Positions 1 through 5,246 of a stretch of DNA of 9,556 nt are shown here, piece by piece; the first letter of the stretch is position 1, and each line of letters begins with the position of its first letter. The stretch spans positions 1 to 9,556 of the forward strand of contig DATMNI010000230.1 of NCBI GenBank assembly GCA_035570275.1. Direction: 5' to 3'. Below the pieces are notes generated by a model. The model did not search any database. It was not told where the DNA came from and saw only the letters and a program-made list of their open reading frames with translations. The position numbers were made by a program, and so were the translations under genes. The DNA is from DATMNI01 sp035570275 (GTDB lineage: Bacteria; Acidobacteriota; Terriglobia; Bryobacterales; Bryobacteraceae).

Positions 1-392
1 TGCATGGGTGATTAGCAAGGTGATCGTAGCAGAAATGCGGGTGCGGGGGTTCAGCCCTTCACTGCGCGACGGAACCTGGCCAAGCGTCGGCACACGCCCC
101 ACGGGGATTTTGCGCGATTTCATGGAGCGGAGTGTCACGGGAGGAATCCGCTGGGCCGCTCCCGAAGCTTCCCAGATGGCGACTTCACGGGCCTTTGCCA
201 CGTTTGCGGCCCGGGCGAGATCCAACGAAGCAGGCACACTCACGTTGCGTAAAGGGCAGGGTTTTGCAACGTCCCGAAAGGGTTCCTATCTGCGACCGCT
301 TTCCGCGAAGATTGGCGCGCAAGCTGAAATGCCTGGACGTGACCCAAAGCGGACTTTACGCGTCGGCGCAGTCCGTCGGGCGAGTCGCGCGA
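1..392. other. Left flank without a convincing intact gene
   Basis: Open frames exist here (the longest runs forward from 8 to 418), but their composition is arginine/serine-rich, they lack a ribosome binding site, and the longest runs into the 3' end of the reductase pseudogene. The only recognisable scrap is the possible IS3 fragment at 297-371. At the extreme left edge the minus strand has an ATG at 5-3 with a TACGAT hexamer (28-23) a short distance upstream. That could be the start of a gene leaving the window, but two further bases are not enough to judge. Confidence 0.5.
297..371 (+). pseudogene. Possible fragment of an IS3-family transposase (orfB N-terminus)
   Basis: One forward frame reads KCLDVTQSGLYASAQ. 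This resembles the short helix-turn-helix-like opening of IS3-family OrfB transposases, which typically reads like 'C-R-x-L-x-V-S-R-S-G-Y-Y-A-W'. About 25 codons look related. No DDE catalytic domain follows, because the 3' end of the broken reductase gene begins at 393 on the other strand. No terminal inverted repeats were seen. The match is short and from memory, so chance similarity is a real alternative. Confidence 0.22.
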
Positions 393-925
393 TTAAGCGG
401 GAACGTACGCCAACCTAATCACGTCCTCGGCAACGAGATCGCTGGTCACAAGACGGAGCGGCGGCCGAGGGCCGGAGAAGAATGGCTTGCCGCGACCAAG
501 TACGATGGGGTGGAGGTAAAGTCGATACTCATCAATAAGACCAAGATTGGTTAGGCTTCCCGCCAAATCTGGTCCGGCAACGTCAATCTCCCCAACTGGC
601 TGAGCCTTCAGCCCACGTATCACCGCCTCAATGTCATCCTCGACAAGTGTGGCGTTGGGTCCGACAGACTTCAACGAGCGCGACACAACCCACATCGGCT
701 GGCTCCGCCATGCAGTGCGGCGAAGTCGTGTTCCTCCGCGACCCAGTCCGCACGGTCTTCCTCCCAATAACGCATTACCTCGTACATGCGGCGACCGTAC
801 ACAATGCCCGTCAGGTTGCGCACACTGCTCTATGAAATGACGAAAGAGCGCCAGGCTTGGCCTAAATTCCAGATGGTCGACGTAGCCATCCAAGGACTGG
901 TTCAATCATATACGAGCTTTGCCAT
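393..925 (-). pseudogene. Dihydrofolate reductase / RibD C-terminal-like protein, disrupted by three indels
   Basis: The family has the dihydrofolate reductase fold and binds NADPH; most single-domain bacterial members have no assigned substrate. The coding sequence survives in pieces. ATG at 925 begins MAKLVY and then hits TGA at 904-902. One base is missing near 906-907, and NQSLDGYVDHLEF resumes one frame over (905-825). An extra base near 824 moves the next 36 codons (823-716) to another frame, reading LTGIVYGRRMYEVMRYWEED, the family's conserved G-R-x-x-Y-E region. Two extra bases near 714-715 restore the frame for AWRSQPMWVVSRSLKSV, then GEIDVAGPDLAGSL and LYLHPIVLGRGKPFF, to TAA at 395-393. 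Reassembled length is about 176 residues, normal for the family. The single open frame 905-393 is misleading: its middle is out of frame and its first codon is TTG directly after a stop. True decay or sequencing indels are both possible. Confidence 0.85.
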
Positions 926-1064
926 GGTACAAAATCTCCACCCCAGGTTCTTCAGAATAGCTTGAGCCGACGTTCCGCAGAACAGTGTAGCCCAATAACC
1001 CGATCTCCGCTTTTGGCTGGGAACCGCCGGATGCCCTTTGAGGAAGCTGCCGTTCGCTGTCGTA

Positions 1065-1081
1065 CAAAGGGTCCTTTGCGC
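1065..1081 (+). repeat. 17-bp imperfect palindrome, left copy
   Basis: The sequence CAAAGGGTCCTTTGCGC is identical to 1329-1345 and in the same orientation. Its core is self-complementary, AAAGG / CCTTT around GT. The two copies flank the 54-codon ORF at 1133-1297. Confidence 0.8.
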
Positions 1082-1120
1082 CCCGAGCCGTGATCGCCTT
1101 GGGAGGTTTATACTGTTCGT

Positions 1121-1125
1121 AGGAG
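1121..1125 (+). promoter_or_regulatory. Ribosome binding site for the 54-aa ORF
   Basis: AGGAG is followed by a 7-base spacer to ATG at 1133. This is close to ideal spacing and is the main reason to take the small ORF seriously. Confidence 0.6.
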
Positions 1126-1132
1126 ACTGCAC

Positions 1133-1297
1133 ATGGGAGCGGCTGTAGCCACGGCGATTTTCTTTGCGTTATTTGCAGCCATTTTCCTTCCGTTAATTAT
1201 GTCGGGAAAGCAATGGAGAGCAGAGCAGGACAGGGCGCGCGCGCGTCGTATGGCTGAGCATAGGATGAATGCGAGACTCCTGAGACTCAACATTTGA
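1133..1297 (+). CDS. Small single-pass membrane protein, 54 aa, unknown function
   Basis: I do not recognise this protein. It starts at ATG 1133 behind AGGAG and ends at TGA 1295-1297. Residues 1-23 are almost entirely hydrophobic (MGAAVATAIFFALFAAIFLP, then LIM) and predict one transmembrane helix. From residue 24 the chain is strongly basic (SGKQWRAEQDRARARRM and on to RLLRLNI) and could form an amphipathic cytoplasmic helix. By the positive-inside rule the N-terminus would be outside and the basic tail inside. The codons show no sign of decay, unlike the surrounding sequence. It stands alone between two copies of a 17-bp repeat, so its job cannot be read from neighbours. Alternatives are a small holin- or toxin-like peptide, a regulatory membrane peptide, or a chance frame. 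The good ribosome binding site and the sharp switch from hydrophobic to basic argue against chance. Confidence 0.55.
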   Translation: MGAAVATAIFFALFAAIFLPLIMSGKQWRAEQDRARARRMAEHRMNARLLRLNI

Positions 1298-1328
1298 TGT
1301 GTTCCTAAGGGCTCTCCTCAACCTCTCG

Positions 1329-1345
1329 CAAAGGGTCCTTTGCGC
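1329..1345 (+). repeat. 17-bp imperfect palindrome, right copy
   Basis: This is an exact second copy of CAAAGGGTCCTTTGCGC, 264 bp from the first and in the same orientation. Here the flanking bases extend the symmetry: CGCAAAG and CTTTGCG form a 7-bp stem around the tetraloop GGTC (1327-1344). It could fold as a hairpin after the small ORF, but no T-run follows. Confidence 0.8.
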
Positions 1346-1351
1346 AACGAC

Positions 1352-1411
1352 CGCGCGGCGACGCCCGATCATGCGATACACATCGGCCTGACTCATCGGA
1401 CGCCACTTTCG
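1352..1411 (-). pseudogene. Probable fragment of a tyrosine recombinase / phage-type integrase
   Basis: The minus strand reads MSQADVYRMIGRRRA (1396-1352), preceded in frame by RPKWRP. This matches the segment just before the second catalytic box in many XerC/D-like integrases of soil bacteria, where a phrase like 'L-S-x-x-D-V-Y-R-M-I-R-R-R-A' precedes the H-x-F-R-A-T-G motif. Neither that H-x-x-R motif nor the catalytic tyrosine follows: the frame runs straight into the 17-bp palindrome at 1345-1329 and then into unrelated sequence. It is therefore a scrap, recognised from memory of the family. Confidence 0.4.
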
Positions 1412-1597
1412 CGGGCGCGCCCGCCGCTTCCACTCCCGGCCGTGGGAACAGCGGCCCTCAAATACCAGCCCAGGGAAAACTGGTGGTCACATTTCGGGCA
1501 CGCGACGGCAGTCGTGGCCGAAGCCTGTGCAATGCTATTGTAGCTGTAGTTTGCCCGCGCCCCGAAGCGACACCCCAACAGGTCAAAGAGGTCACGC

Positions 1598-1616
1598 CGT
1601 TGTTAATTAAACAACG
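1598..1616. repeat. AT-rich hairpin
   Basis: CGTTGTT (1598-1604) and AACAACG (1610-1616) form a perfect 7-bp stem around AATTA. It stands out as AT-rich in GC-rich surroundings. No gene adjoins it, so a terminator role is not supported. Confidence 0.4.
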
Positions 1617-1859
1617 TGTTGCGAAAGTTGAGGTGCAAAAATGAAGGGGAAACGGGCTGCTCTCAGCACTGGAACGGCTCCCGGCGGTGTTGCAAAACTC
1701 GGGCGCAAAGTTCGGGCCTGTTTCACGGCTCCGGTTGCTCCGATTATTCAACGAATCCCGGCCCGGGTCCCACAGAAGTGCCACGGCCCGAAGGGTCCCC
1801 AAACGGCCTTCTGGGCGATCACTCCCGTGAAGTCCCGATCCATTGCAGATCGGCAACGC

Positions 1860-1952
1860 TCACGGTACTGGCATCGCGCGGCGGTCTTTGTCATAAGACC
1901 AAATTGCACGAAGGTCGCCGTTAGCTTTCGCGCTGAGTCGATATTGGCTCAT
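1860..1952 (-). pseudogene. parE: Truncated ParE/RelE-superfamily toxin (first 30 codons)
   Basis: ATG at 1952-1950 overlaps the parD stop (TGA 1951-1949) as ATGA, the classic translational coupling of type II toxin-antitoxin operons. The 30-codon product starts MSQYRLSAKANGDLRAIWSY, which is the beta strand and first helix of ParE-like toxins ('Y-x-L-x-x-x-A-x-x-D-L-x-x-I-W-x-Y'). After Tyr20 the family pattern stops; eleven codons later comes TGA at 1862-1860. Full toxins are about 90-105 residues, so the catalytic or gyrase-binding C-terminal part is missing. I checked the other minus frames downstream and saw no resumption of toxin sequence, so this looks like loss of the body by deletion or replacement rather than a single frameshift. 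Confidence 0.7.
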
Positions 1953-2221
1953 GCCGGCCGGCGTTGCTTGTCCCAGTCCTCTTTGAACCGCAGCATTTCG
2001 GCGCGAACCTGTTCTGCATCGGTCAACTCGCCCCTCTGCGTTGAAGCCCAGCCTTCCTCGATCTGGGCGGCAATCTCCGCCCGGTTGGCGGCCAGCCAGT
2101 CTTCTTCGGCAGCGAGGAACTCAAGCGCGCGCTCGATAACGTCCTCAGGCTTTGCATAAGCGCCACTTCGAAGCTGCTCTTGGATGAGCGCTTCGATTTC
2201 GGGTTTGAGTTCTACCGTCAT
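1949..2221 (-). CDS. parD: ParD-family type II antitoxin, 90 aa
   Basis: This is the antitoxin of a ParDE-type system: it neutralises a ParE/RelE-fold toxin and usually represses its own operon as a ribbon-helix-helix dimer. Residues 2-6 (TVELK) form the DNA-binding strand. EIEALIQEQLRSGAY and KPEDVIERALEFLAAEE form the two helices (about 8-42), and SGAYAKPEDVIERAL is the typical 'SG-x-Y-x-x-x-x-x-V-I/V-R-x-A-L' core. The tail (about 45-90, IEEGWASTQRGELTDAEQVR) matches the toxin-wrapping segment. Length is normal. ATG at 2221 is chosen because the family starts there, although the frame stays open to 2308 inside the upstream gene. It begins 11 bp after the PD40 gene's stop, and the purine run AAAGGAG lies across that stop, with AAGGA nearer the ATG. 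The toxin gene overlaps its end but is truncated, so this is an orphan antitoxin, still intact and possibly still a DNA-binding regulator. Confidence 0.85.
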   Translation of the reverse strand: MTVELKPEIEALIQEQLRSGAYAKPEDVIERALEFLAAEEDWLAANRAEIAAQIEEGWASTQRGELTDAEQVRAEMLRFKEDWDKQRRPA

Positions 2222-2232
2222 TCCTTCACGGT

Positions 2233-4038
2233 CTATCTCCTTTGCGCCTCTTGTGTAACCGTCACTTTGTGCAGCTCCGGCATCCAGCCCGGGCTGGCGT
2301 CTTCCCACTTATTGTCGGTGAGCTGCCGCACGTCTGAGCCGTCGGCGTGCATCGCGAAGATCTCGCCATAAGGTTGGGGAACTCCGTCGTAGAGCGCCAT
2401 CTCATCCTTGAAGCCTTTTCTGCCGCTGCTGAACACTACCCACTCCCCATCGTTGGACCAGACCGAATGCGCATCGTTGCCGGGCGAGTTGGTAATCCGG
2501 CGCAGCCCCGTCCCATCCGGCCGGATTGTGTACAGCTCAAAGTCGTTGTCGCGGTCGGTGGTGAACATGATGACGTCCCCCTTGGGAGACCACTGCGGGA
2601 AATTGTCGTAGTGGGCCCCGTCAGTTAGCGGGGCGATCTTGCCGTCGGCGATCGACAGAATCACAAGCTGCTTGCCGCGCTTGTACACCAGCCGTTGGGC
2701 GTCCGGCGACCAGCTCGGGAACCCGTTGTTCACGCCCTCTTCGGCAATCTCACGGTACCCGGAACCGTCGGGCTTCATCAAGGCGATTTGCGCCGATGGC
2801 AGTCCAGCGGCCCGGAAGTATTTACCCACGCAAAAGGCGATCATATCCCCGGCCGGCGACCAGACGGCGTCAAACGCGCTGGCGCCATCCTTGTGGAAGA
2901 TCGGGTGCTTCCCGCTGCCATCGGCGTTCATCGTCTGGATGGTGGTATCGCCGACGTTGGTGCCGTTGCCTCCATATTGACTGTAGAGCAGGTTCTTGCC
3001 GTCCGGCGAGAACGAAGGAAACGGTTCGCTCAACAGCAGCTCGAACTCCGAGTCGCGGCTCACCGTGGGGATCAGGTGCTCGGTGCCGGCCGGTTGCAGG
3101 ATTCGCTCGTACACCACCTGCTTGCCGTCGGCGGACCAACTCGGGTGCCGTATCGCTCCGGGAACGATCGTCACCACCCTCCGGTCCGGATACAAGATCC
3201 GCAAGCCGGCATTGTTCGGACCTCTCACGGCATAGCTGATCTTCCCGCCCGGCAGCCACTGCGGCGACAGCTTCACCTCGTTCGATGCGGTGATCTGCAG
3301 GCGTTCTCCCGTAGCGATGTCCACCGAGACCAGCTCGGTCCGCGAGTTGCCGGACTTGGCCAGATAGGCGCCGGTTTCATCGGTCTCGTAATAGAGCACC
3401 CGCTTCGCGTCCGAAGACCACATGGGGCTGCCGGCAAAGCCTCCGGCCTTGGTCAAACGCCGTAAACCGGTCCCATCCGGGTGAATCAGATAGATGCCCG
3501 TGGACTGCATGTGTTCCCACTGCCCGGGGAACCTTCTGGGATTGGCATCGCGATCCGAACTGAAGGCGATTTGGCGGCCGTCCGGAGACCAGGCTGGCCG
3601 GAAATTGCCCGAGCGGCTATGGGTGAGGTTCTGGTATTTGTGGCTGGCGATGTCCAGCCGCCAGAGATTCGCGAACCCCTCGCCTCTGGTCGAGATGAAA
3701 GCCAGGCTCTTGCCATCGGGTGACAGCGCCCCCTGGTCGTCGAAGGCGGGATCGTCTGTCAATTGCTCCAGGCCCGATCCGTCCGGGTGCACGCGGTAGA
3801 GATCAGACTGACCGGCGCGCTCCGAAGTGAAGACGATCCACTGGCCGTCGGGCGTCAGCGAAGGGGAATACTCGCTCTCGCGATGCGGCAGGGCGTGTTC
3901 GTTCTTGCCGTCGGCATCCGCTACGAACAGACCGATTTCCGGCACTCGAAAGCGGTTGAACAGGACGCGGTGTTTCACTGCCATTTGCGCGCTGGATTGC
4001 AGCACGCCCAGCAAAATCAAACAGACGGTTCGTCTCAT
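2233..4038 (-). CDS. Exported PD40/TolB-like beta-propeller protein, 601 aa
   Basis: This is a secreted or periplasmic WD40-like (PD40) propeller; such domains bind proteins or peptides and have no catalytic site of their own. ATG at 4038 follows GGGAG at 5-base spacing. Residues 1-18 (MRRTVCLILLGVLQSSAQ) look like a signal peptide. From about 35 to 585 the chain is a run of roughly 45-residue repeats with the 'W/L-S-P-D-G-x-x-I-A-F' pattern, seen near residues 61, 105, 150, 302, 343, 393, 443, 483 and 527. These alternate with 'L-Y-x-x-x-P-D-G-T/S-G-L-x-x-L-T' strands (near 80-94, 183-196 and 503-516). The number of repeats suggests two propellers in tandem. No protease, amidohydrolase or OmpA-like domain is fused to it, so calling it true TolB is not justified; there are no tol/pal genes nearby. 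It follows the NHL gene by 81 bp on the same strand, and parD follows it closely. Confidence 0.85.
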   Translation of the reverse strand: MRRTVCLILLGVLQSSAQMAVKHRVLFNRFRVPEIGLFVADADGKNEHALPHRESEYSPSLTPDGQWIVFTSERAGQSDLYRVHPDGSGLEQLTDDPAFDDQGALSPDGKSLAFISTRGEGFANLWRLDIASHKYQNLTHSRSGNFRPAWSPDGRQIAFSSDRDANPRRFPGQWEHMQSTGIYLIHPDGTGLRRLTKAGGFAGSPMWSSDAKRVLYYETDETGAYLAKSGNSRTELVSVDIATGERLQITASNEVKLSPQWLPGGKISYAVRGPNNAGLRILYPDRRVVTIVPGAIRHPSWSADGKQVVYERILQPAGTEHLIPTVSRDSEFELLLSEPFPSFSPDGKNLLYSQYGGNGTNVGDTTIQTMNADGSGKHPIFHKDGASAFDAVWSPAGDMIAFCVGKYFRAAGLPSAQIALMKPDGSGYREIAEEGVNNGFPSWSPDAQRLVYKRGKQLVILSIADGKIAPLTDGAHYDNFPQWSPKGDVIMFTTDRDNDFELYTIRPDGTGLRRITNSPGNDAHSVWSNDGEWVVFSSGRKGFKDEMALYDGVPQPYGEIFAMHADGSDVRQLTDNKWEDASPGWMPELHKVTVTQEAQRR

Positions 4039-4043
4039 TTTTG

Positions 4044-4048
4044 CTCCC
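4044..4048 (-). promoter_or_regulatory. Ribosome binding site of the PD40 propeller gene
   Basis: GGGAG on the minus strand lies 5 bases before ATG 4038. It fixes the start together with the signal peptide that begins there. Confidence 0.6.
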
Positions 4049-4061
4049 TTCCAGGGGGAAA

Positions 4062-4094
4062 AGGTGGTTCACTGGTGGTTCAATGGTGGCTCAA
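4062..4094. repeat. Three tandem 11-bp repeats upstream of the PD40 gene
   Basis: The units on the plus strand are AGGTGGTTCAC (4062-4072), TGGTGGTTCAA (4073-4083) and TGGTGGCTCAA (4084-4094). The period is close to one turn of B-DNA, so all three copies face the same side of the helix. They lie 24-56 bp upstream of the PD40 start codon. On the minus strand TATCAT (4099-4094) sits at their upstream edge and could be a -10 box, though I see no good -35 box. A phased operator, an RNA leader element or plain slippage duplication are all possible. Confidence 0.6.
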
Positions 4095-4103
4095 TGATAT
4101 CAC

Positions 4104-4115
4104 CGGCCGCGGCCG
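4104..4115. repeat. GC-only perfect palindrome after the NHL gene
   Basis: The 12-bp self-complementary CGGCCGCGGCCG lies four bases beyond the NHL stop codon (TGA 4122-4120). It could fold or bind a dimer, but it has no loop and no T-run, so it is not a standard terminator. In GC-rich DNA it may be chance. Confidence 0.35.
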
Positions 4116-4119
4116 CCGC

Positions 4120-5199
4120 TCATTTCAGCGTCCTCACCCGGTGCGATTCGCTGTCGGCGATGTACACCGCGCCCGTGCTGCTGACGAAAATGCCGTGCGG
4201 ACGCGACAGGCGGCACTGGCGCGCGTCGCCATCCGGTCCATCGCCGCGCTGGCCGGTGCCGGCGACCGTCGTGATCGTGCCGGACTTCAGGTCGATCCGC
4301 CGGATGGTGTGGCTCTCCGTATCGGCCAGATACAGGCTGCCGCCGGGAGCCCACGCGACACCTTTCGGCCCCGAAAGCCGCGCCAGTTTGGCCGGTCCGC
4401 CGTCGCCATCGTGGCCCGTCTCGCCCGTGCCCGCCACGTGGAAGATCTTGCCCGCGCGCGGGTCCATGCGGTACACCGCGTTGCCTTCGCGCAGCACCAG
4501 GTAAAGGTTGCCATCGGGATCCACCGTAATCGCGCGCGGTCCGTTCAGGGGCGTGCCTGCGATGGGCGCGCCATCGGGCGTTGGCTTCCGCTCGCCTGTG
4601 CCTGCCCAGGTTTCGATCACACCGGTCCCCAGGTCCACGCGCCTTATCCGATGGTTGCCGATATCGCAGATCAAGAGGCGGCCTTCGGGGTCGAACGCAA
4701 TGCTGTGCGGTTGGCGGAGTTGCGCCTTTACCGCCGGGCCGCCATCGCCGCCGAAACCGGCAACGCCCGTACCCGCCACGGTCGCGATCGCGTGCGTCCT
4801 GGCGTCCACGCGGCGCACCACGTGGTTCTGCATCTCGGCGAAAAACATGTTGCCGGCGCGGTCGAAGCGGACTTCATACGGTTCGTTCATGGCCGCCGCC
4901 AGCGCGGGCCCGCCATCGCCCGCGTATCCCTTCTGCCCGGAGCCCGCCACCGTGGAAATCAGGTTCGTCTTCAGATCCAGACGCCGCACCCGATGGTTGC
5001 CGATCTCGCAGAAATAGAGCGCGCCGTCCGGCCCGATCACCAGACCGTATGGGTTGTTGATCTCAGCCTTCGCGCCCGGCCCGCCGTCACCGGAAAATCC
5101 TGCCGTCCCGGTTCCGGCGATGGTGACTGTGGTTTGCGCCGGTAAAAGCAAGGCGCGGACAAGCAGAAGAATTCCAATGCAAAAACGTGCCGTGGACAT
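4120..5199 (-). CDS. Exported six-bladed NHL-repeat propeller protein, 359 aa
   Basis: NHL propellers bind ligands or partner proteins; exported bacterial members are common in Acidobacteriota but mostly unassigned. Residues 1-22 (MSTARFCIGILLLVRALLLP, AQ) form a signal peptide. The rest is six blades, five of exactly 57 residues: 26-82, 83-139, 140-196, 197-253, 254-310, and a last of 49 (311-359). Each has 'T-V-A-G-T-G-x-x-G-x-x-G-D-G-G-P-A', then 'L-x-x-P-x-G-I/V-A-x-D-x-x-G-N-L-Y', then 'D-x-x-N-H-R-I-R-R-V-D'. Blade 4 is the least typical: its glycine loop reads ERKPTPDGAPIAG and NHRIRR is GNAVYR. Nothing follows blade 6, so this is a stand-alone propeller. An in-frame TGA nine bases upstream fixes the start at ATG 5199. 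GGGAG is about 17 bases away, too far for normal use. First gene of the minus-strand cluster. Confidence 0.9.
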   Translation of the reverse strand: MSTARFCIGILLLVRALLLPAQTTVTIAGTGTAGFSGDGGPGAKAEINNPYGLVIGPDGALYFCEIGNHRVRRLDLKTNLISTVAGSGQKGYAGDGGPALAAAMNEPYEVRFDRAGNMFFAEMQNHVVRRVDARTHAIATVAGTGVAGFGGDGGPAVKAQLRQPHSIAFDPEGRLLICDIGNHRIRRVDLGTGVIETWAGTGERKPTPDGAPIAGTPLNGPRAITVDPDGNLYLVLREGNAVYRMDPRAGKIFHVAGTGETGHDGDGGPAKLARLSGPKGVAWAPGGSLYLADTESHTIRRIDLKSGTITTVAGTGQRGDGPDGDARQCRLSRPHGIFVSSTGAVYIADSESHRVRTLK

Positions 5200-5207
5200 A
5201 GCGATTC

Positions 5208-5238
5208 ATTTTACAACTCCCAAGCTTTGGAGATGCAA
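5208..5238 (-). promoter_or_regulatory. Possible promoter of the NHL gene, near-leaderless
   Basis: On the minus strand TTGCAT (5238-5233) and TAAAAT (5213-5208) are separated by 19 bp. The -10 box ends only 8 bases before ATG 5199, so transcription would start at or just before the start codon. This agrees with the lack of a well-placed Shine-Dalgarno, but the 19-bp spacing is wide and this remains an inference. Confidence 0.28.
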
Positions 5239-5246
5239 GACAGAGA

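Larger units (their letters stand above)
926..1132. other. Intergenic region between the reductase pseudogene and the small membrane ORF
   Basis: This divergent spacer has no supported gene. On the minus strand the purine-rich GGGGTGGAG lies about 10 bases before the reductase ATG at 925 and is a plausible relic ribosome binding site. On the plus strand it holds the left copy of the 17-bp repeat (1065-1081), a TATACT hexamer at 1109-1114 that could be a -10 box without an obvious -35, and the AGGAG of the downstream small ORF. Confidence 0.5.
1298..1859. other. Decayed intergenic region with integrase scrap and repeats
   Basis: No intact gene is supported in these 562 bases. Open frames on both strands have mixed, serine/arginine-rich composition and no ribosome binding site, and they contradict each other. 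Recognisable items are the right copy of the 17-bp repeat (1329-1345), a probable tyrosine recombinase scrap (about 1352-1411, minus), an AT-rich hairpin (1598-1616), and a 6-bp inverted repeat CCGATC/GATCGG (1835-1840, 1848-1853) just past the stop of the truncated toxin. That last stem could be a weak terminator relic but has no T-run. Confidence 0.55.

Noticed and set aside
1..60. Minus-strand promoter-like TACGAT (28-23) and ATG at 5-3
   Set aside because: Only two bases of coding sequence are visible and there is no -35 box at proper spacing. It may be a real gene start beyond the edge, but it cannot be supported here.
8..418. 136-codon forward ORF at the left edge
   Set aside because: No ribosome binding site, unremarkable composition, and it runs into the 3' end of the reductase pseudogene on the other strand.
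1327..1344. CGCAAAG-GGTC-CTTTGCG as a terminator of the 54-aa ORF
   Set aside because: A stem forms, but no T-run follows and the same core stands upstream of the ORF too, so a repeat or site is the better reading.
1393..1578. Minus-strand ORF of 61 codons with CPKCDHQFSLGWYLRA, resembling a zinc-ribbon knuckle
   Set aside because: Only one CxxC pair is present, there is no second pair, no ribosome binding site, and it overlaps the integrase scrap in another frame. Chance or a scrap; not enough to call.
1641..2159. 172-codon forward ORF
   Set aside because: Its second half is antisense to parD and the toxin stub. The first half lies in decayed sequence and shows no recognisable motif.
2695..3465. 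256-codon forward open frame
   Set aside because: Antisense shadow of the PD40 gene; no ribosome binding site and low-information composition.
2233..4038. Calling the PD40 protein TolB of the Tol-Pal system
   Set aside because: It is longer than TolB (about 430 aa), has many more propeller repeats and no obvious TolB N-terminal domain, and no tolQRA or pal lies nearby.
4062..4094. CRISPR-like array
   Set aside because: The 11-bp units abut each other without spacers and number only three.
3763..5145. 460-codon forward open frame
   Set aside because: It lies antisense to the PD40 and NHL genes, whose minus-strand translations show clean repeat motifs and signal peptides. Its own translation is Arg/Ala/His-rich without motifs, a typical shadow of GC-rich coding DNA.
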